This document shows, in pieces, positions 6,004 through 9,430 of a stretch of 9,430 nucleotides of DNA. The stretch comes from an uncultured Asticcacaulis sp. GTDB lineage: Bacteria > Pseudomonadota > Alphaproteobacteria > Caulobacterales > Caulobacteraceae. Numbering within the stretch: position 1 is the stretch's first letter; every line of letters starts with the position of its first letter. The stretch covers positions 1 through 9,430 of the forward strand of contig CAMLIY010000109.1 of assembly GCA_946480125.1 (NCBI GenBank), in the 5' to 3' direction. The position numbers and the translations under genes were made by a program. A model generated the notes under the pieces. It ran no database searches, was not told the DNA's origin, and saw only the letters and a list, made by a program, of their open reading frames with translations.

Positions 6004-7653
6004 TTATTCCTTAAAATCAACGTGACGATTGTCCTTGATGGTGAACAGCCCGATCACCACCGTCAGGGCGGCGATAGCGACCGGATACCACAGGCCGTCA
6101 TAGATGCCGCCGGTCGCCGCTACGATAGTGAAGGTGATGAAGGGCAGTAAGCCGCCGAACCAGCCATTGCCGAAATGATAAGGCAGGGACATGGCACTGT
6201 AGCGAATGCGTGCCGGGAACATTTCAACGAGTGCCGCGGCCATCGGCGCATAGACCATGGTAACCAATATCACCAGCAGGGTCAGGATGCCGATGGTCTT
6301 CGGATAGTCGATCTGCGCATTGTCGGCCTTGGCCGGATAGCCGGCGGCTTTCAGGGCCGCGCCCGCCTGTTCGGCGAAGTCCGTTTGCGCCGCCTTTACC
6401 GCATCCGGGGCCAGGCCCTTTCCTTCAAAGGACGGAATGACCGTCTGGCCAACGCGCACGCTGGCGACTGTGCCGGCGGGTGCGGCTTCATTGGTATAGC
6501 TGATGCCGCCCTTGGCGAGGTAGGATTTGGCGATGTCGCAGGATTGCAGGAACTTCGCCTTGCCGACCGGATCGAACTGAACGGCACAGGCCGCCTGGTC
6601 AGCCACGACCACGACCGGCGAGGCTTTTTGCGCGTGTTCGAGGGCCGGGCTGACGGCGCCGGTCAGCATCTGGAACAGCGGAAAGTAACCGATCGCCGCC
6701 AGAACCAGGCCCGCCAGGATAATCGGTTTGCGGCCGATGCGATCCGACAGCCAGCCGAAAAAGATGAAGAAGGGTGTGCCGATGGCCAGCGCCCCGCCGA
6801 TGAGCCAATAGGAGGTCGCCAGTTCGACATGCAGCATTTTTTGCAGGAAAAACAGCGCGTAGAACTGGCCTGTATACCACACCACGCCCTGCCCCATGAC
6901 GAGGCCGAACAGGGCGATCAGCACGATCTTGAGGTTGCCCCAGCGCAGGAAGGCTTCGGAAAGCGGTGATTTCGAGGTGCGGCCCTCGTCCTTCATCGCC
7001 TGGAAGACCGGGCTTTCATTGAGCTTCATCCGTATCCAGATCGATACCAGCAAGAGCACAATCGAGAACAGGAAAGGTAGCCGCCAGCCCCAGGATTTGA
7101 AATCGTCCTCGCTCATATAGTGCTGAGTGACGCCGATGGCGACCAGCGCCAGCAGCAAGCCAAGCGTGGCTGTGGTCTGGATCCACGCCGTCATCTGGCC
7201 GCGTTTGTTATCCGGCGAATGTTCGGCCACATAGGTGGCCGCGCCGCCATATTCACCGCCCATGGCCAGGCCCTGCACCAGGCGCAGACCGATCAGGATG
7301 ATAGGCGCCGCAATACCGATAGTGGCATAGTTGGGCAGGACACCGACGAGAAAGGTCGACAGGCCCATGATGATCATGGTGACGAGAAAGGTATGCTTGC
7401 GGCCCACCTTGTCGCCCATGCCGCCAAAAACCATGGCGCCGAAAGGCCTGACGATAAAGCCGGCGGCGAGCGCCAGCAGGGCAAAGATAAAGGAGGTCGT
7501 CGGATTGATGCCCTTCACCTCGAAGAATTGCGCCCCCATGATGGCGGCTAAGGTGCCGAAAATATAGAAATCAAACCATTCAAAGATGGTTCCGAGAGAT
7601 GAGGCGGCAATCACCAGCACCATACTCTGTTTTTTATGCGCAATCTCACTCAT
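6004..7653 (-). CDS. MHS-family MFS transporter with a large periplasmic insert
   Basis: A 549-residue major facilitator transporter of the metabolite:H+ symporter (MHS) type, related to ProP, KgtP and ShiA, expected to import a small polar or organic-acid substrate with protons across the inner membrane. The N-terminus has the family's SSLGTIFEWFDFYIFG stretch (18-33). The two cytoplasmic MFS signatures are GGMGDKVGRK (77-86) and WLSDRIGRKP (301-310). GLRLVQGLAMGGEYGGA (122-138) is typical of MHS members. Twelve helices fit. Between helices 9 and 10 lies an insert of about 120 residues (331-452) that is hydrophilic and holds Cys356 and Cys372. Usual MHS members have about 430-500 residues, so the insert explains the extra length. 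The substrate cannot be named from the sequence. Gene context gives no pathway: strong terminators lie on both sides, so it is probably a single-gene unit. Confidence 0.92.
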   Translation of the reverse strand: MSEIAHKKQSMVLVIAASSLGTIFEWFDFYIFGTLAAIMGAQFFEVKGINPTTSFIFALLALAAGFIVRPFGAMVFGGMGDKVGRKHTFLVTMIIMGLSTFLVGVLPNYATIGIAAPIILIGLRLVQGLAMGGEYGGAATYVAEHSPDNKRGQMTAWIQTTATLGLLLALVAIGVTQHYMSEDDFKSWGWRLPFLFSIVLLLVSIWIRMKLNESPVFQAMKDEGRTSKSPLSEAFLRWGNLKIVLIALFGLVMGQGVVWYTGQFYALFFLQKMLHVELATSYWLIGGALAIGTPFFIFFGWLSDRIGRKPIILAGLVLAAIGYFPLFQMLTGAVSPALEHAQKASPVVVVADQAACAVQFDPVGKAKFLQSCDIAKSYLAKGGISYTNEAAPAGTVASVRVGQTVIPSFEGKGLAPDAVKAAQTDFAEQAGAALKAAGYPAKADNAQIDYPKTIGILTLLVILVTMVYAPMAAALVEMFPARIRYSAMSLPYHFGNGWFGGLLPFITFTIVAATGGIYDGLWYPVAIAALTVVIGLFTIKDNRHVDFKE

Positions 7654-7662
7654 AGCGTCTCA

Positions 7663-7738
7663 TAACCCCTGTTTACCGGACGTCACCGTCTCTTTGGCAC
7701 AAGAAATGGCACAGGCGTGACGTATCGGCAAGGGGTTA
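7663..7738. repeat. Long imperfect inverted repeat around the transporter promoter
   Basis: Two nested perfect inverted repeats share almost the same centre: TAACCCCT (7663-7670) pairs with AGGGGTTA (7731-7738), and ACGTCAC (7680-7686) pairs with GTGACGT (7717-7723). The segments between them also partly match. The centre holds two direct copies of TGGCACA (7695-7701 and 7707-7713). The right arm covers the predicted -35 box of the transporter promoter, and the left arm lies in the transcribed leader. Confidence 0.6.
7703..7731 (-). promoter_or_regulatory. Predicted promoter of the MFS transporter gene, Caulobacter sigma-73-like
   Basis: On the minus strand TTGCCGA (7731-7725) is followed after 14 bases by GCCATTTC (7710-7703). 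The Caulobacter housekeeping consensus is TTGACGS, 10-14 bases, GCTANAWC, so most positions agree. Initiation would fall near 7696, some 40 bases before the ATG at 7653. Confidence 0.45.
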
Positions 7739-7750
7739 GCTCAGGGCAAG

Positions 7751-7786
7751 AAAAACCCTCCGGCGATTTCGCGCCGGAGGGTTTTT
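7751..7786 (-). terminator. Strong terminator of the aminopeptidase gene, likely active in both directions
   Basis: A perfect 15-base-pair stem (7751-7765 with 7772-7786) has a GC-rich core, CCCTCCGGCG, and a six-base loop. Runs of five A and five T flank the core, so a U tract follows the hairpin on either strand. It lies 20 bases past the aminopeptidase stop codon and upstream of the transporter promoter, insulating the two genes. Confidence 0.92.
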
Positions 7787-7805
7787 ATTCGGTTGTTTGG
7801 CAAGC

Positions 7806-9430
7806 CTATTGAAAAGCCTTGAACGCCGCCACGACTTCCGCGCCCTTGGCGTCTTTGAGGACGCTGCACGCGCGCATATCTTCGAGCATGCGGTTGAACG
7901 ACAATTCACCACGGCCGGCGGCGATGACCTTCGGCCGCATGATATGGTCGATCTCGTCCGCCTTACTGGCATCGCAATAGTCATGCGGCAAGGCGGCGAT
8001 GCGGCCTGAAGAGAAGATACCGGCGCTGGCCGAGAAGCTTTCGTAATTGGCCTTCAGCCAGTCATACGTCATGTCGCGCGTGGCGGCATTGTTCATCAGT
8101 CCACCGACCAGAGCCAGCTTGTCCGGTACGCGCAGGCGGGCATCACTTAGCTCGCCCAGCAGCCAGGTGGCCGTGACGGCATCGGCATCGGAAGTGACGG
8201 CGCCACGCGCTGCGGAGCGCACGACCTCATCCTGTTCGGACAGCATACGATCGAGCATGGTCTTGGCGGCGGCCTGATGACCGGCCTCGACATAGACCTT
8301 GAAGGCATGGCCGAGATAAGCCTGATCGAGCGCCGTCTTGTCACCCGCCAGATAGGCATTGGCGGCATCGAACAGTTGCTTGCGCACTACCGGATCACGG
8401 CCTGAATCCGAGACAATAGTGACCAGTTTCTGGCGCAGTTTCTGCGTATCCGGATCGTCAGCCAGGTGCGCCCCGGCTTTCGGATTGAAGCCCAGGGCCG
8501 CCAGGCGCGGGGCATAGATTTCTTCCATTACGTGGTGGAAATCAGCCAGACCCGCCGCCGGAATAATGCCACGTGTCACCAGTGCGTCAAACTGATCGGC
8601 GCTGCCGGTGGCGACATTCGAATCCTTATTATTGACGAACACCTTCGCCGCTGTGATCAGCTGCGCTGCCGGCAGCTTGCCGGCATAGAACTGGCCCCAG
8701 AGGCTATCGAGCGTCGCCAGGCCTTCACCGGGCGAGAGCGTGTCGCCGGTGGCTATCAGGGCCGACCAGTCTTCCGGCGTCAGGGTGAAGCGGTAATAGC
8801 CGGTGCCGCCGGCATTGGGCATCAGCACGCCGGGCGCATCGGCGCCAAGCGTCCCTTGCGGCTGGGCCATCAGAAAGCACTTGCGGGATTCGCCCTGACG
8901 CAGGCACAGCGGAATGGTCCAGCTTTGTGCATCGAGCGTGGCGCCCAGGCGGGCATAGCGCGATTGCGTGGCGACCAGCCAGCCGCCCTGATGGCTGAAA
9001 TCGACCGTCGGGAAACCTTGCTGGTTAATGAAGCTTTTCATGGCGTCGAGTACGCCGGGTTCCTGGGCCGCATCGGCCAGGGCGCCGAAGAATTCCTCGG
9101 ACGTGGCATTGCCATACGGGTGACGCGACATATGCAGGCGGACGCCGCGCTTGAAGGTCTCGTCGCCAAGATAGCCAGCCACCATCGAGATGACCTGGCC
9201 GCCCTTGCCATAGGTGATCTTGTCGAAGGCGGAATCCACGTCACTATTATGAGTGATCTGTTCATGGATCGGCCGGCCGACCTTGAGCGCGTCAGTATCC
9301 ATCGCCTCGAACGCTTCATCAATGGCGCCGACACCGATATTCAGTTCCGGACACCATTCGTTGCCGATACGATACCCCATCCAGTTGGCGAAGCTCTCAT
9401 TGAGCCAGATATCATCCCACCACGCCGGGG
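7806..9430 (-). CDS. M1 family zinc aminopeptidase, C-terminal part (cut by window edge)
   Basis: The frame is open to the right edge, so the N-terminal part lies outside the window; about 540 residues are visible. Reading in from the edge gives PAWWDDIWLNESFANWMG, the M1 (gluzincin) block that follows HEXXH. The Glu of NESFA (codon 9398-9396) is the third zinc ligand; HEXXH itself should be just outside. The catalytic tyrosine is in ITYGKGG (codon 9212-9210), in the same context as the active-site Tyr of other M1 enzymes. The long helical remainder fits the ERAP1-like C-terminal domain (PF11838), with the usual A-W-L repeat-like helices. M1 enzymes remove N-terminal residues from peptides. 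Whether this one is exported cannot be told without the N-terminus. An ATG at 9380 lies inside the conserved core and is not the real start. The coding frame runs on without interruption to a TAA at 7808-7806, just before a terminator. Confidence 0.95.
   Translation of the reverse strand, partial: PAWWDDIWLNESFANWMGYRIGNEWCPELNIGVGAIDEAFEAMDTDALKVGRPIHEQITHNSDVDSAFDKITYGKGGQVISMVAGYLGDETFKRGVRLHMSRHPYGNATSEEFFGALADAAQEPGVLDAMKSFINQQGFPTVDFSHQGGWLVATQSRYARLGATLDAQSWTIPLCLRQGESRKCFLMAQPQGTLGADAPGVLMPNAGGTGYYRFTLTPEDWSALIATGDTLSPGEGLATLDSLWGQFYAGKLPAAQLITAAKVFVNNKDSNVATGSADQFDALVTRGIIPAAGLADFHHVMEEIYAPRLAALGFNPKAGAHLADDPDTQKLRQKLVTIVSDSGRDPVVRKQLFDAANAYLAGDKTALDQAYLGHAFKVYVEAGHQAAAKTMLDRMLSEQDEVVRSAARGAVTSDADAVTATWLLGELSDARLRVPDKLALVGGLMNNAATRDMTYDWLKANYESFSASAGIFSSGRIAALPHDYCDASKADEIDHIMRPKVIAAGRGELSFNRMLEDMRACSVLKDAKGAEVVAAFKAFQ

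Noticed and set aside
6175..6969. 264-codon plus-strand open frame opposite the transporter
   Set aside because: The composition is that of an antisense shadow (Arg, Gly, Asp, Gln, His), and the opposite strand encodes a complete MFS protein.
7695..7713. TGGCAC followed by GC, resembling a sigma-54 promoter on the plus strand
   Set aside because: The spacing between GG and GC is one base off the fixed sigma-54 spacing, and no plus-strand gene lies downstream.

Overview
The window reads as a stretch of chromosome from a GC-rich alphaproteobacterium, most likely in or near the Caulobacterales (Asticcacaulis or Caulobacter type). This rests on codon use, on the protein families present, and on one promoter that resembles the Caulobacter housekeeping sigma-73 consensus. 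It is an inference, not a proof. No RNA gene, insertion sequence, CRISPR array or phage gene was seen. Coding density is very high, and the longest non-coding gap is about 140 bases.

Layout from left to right. (1) A plus-strand gene for a DUF817 membrane protein (4-915) ends tail-to-tail with, and overlaps, a minus-strand operon. (2) The operon, transcribed right to left, has four overlapping genes: an OpgC-like membrane acyltransferase (2410-3609), two tandem paralogous six-helix membrane proteins (1790-2413 and 1191-1793), and a small winged-helix regulator (892-1191). Its promoter region at 3637-3749 holds an imperfect palindrome lying over a predicted -35 box. (3) A divergent plus-strand gene encodes a membrane-anchored alpha/beta hydrolase (3750-4613). 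(4) A minus-strand gene encodes a Yip1-type membrane domain fused to a coiled stretch and a second domain (4614-5846); its stop codon abuts the hydrolase stop codon. (5) A minus-strand MHS-type MFS transporter gene (6004-7653) has a strong terminator and a promoter set inside a long inverted repeat. (6) A strong two-way terminator (7751-7786) is followed by a minus-strand M1 metallo-aminopeptidase gene (7806-9430) that is cut by the right edge.

The most interesting unit is the four-gene operon. Every junction overlaps by 1 to 4 bases, so the proteins are probably made in linked amounts, and the last gene encodes a DNA-binding protein that could act on the palindrome in the operon's own promoter. 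This looks like a self-regulated cell-envelope module whose function cannot be read from the sequence. The other genes (DUF817, hydrolase, Yip1 fusion, transporter, peptidase) look like ordinary accessory or housekeeping genes with no clear shared pathway.
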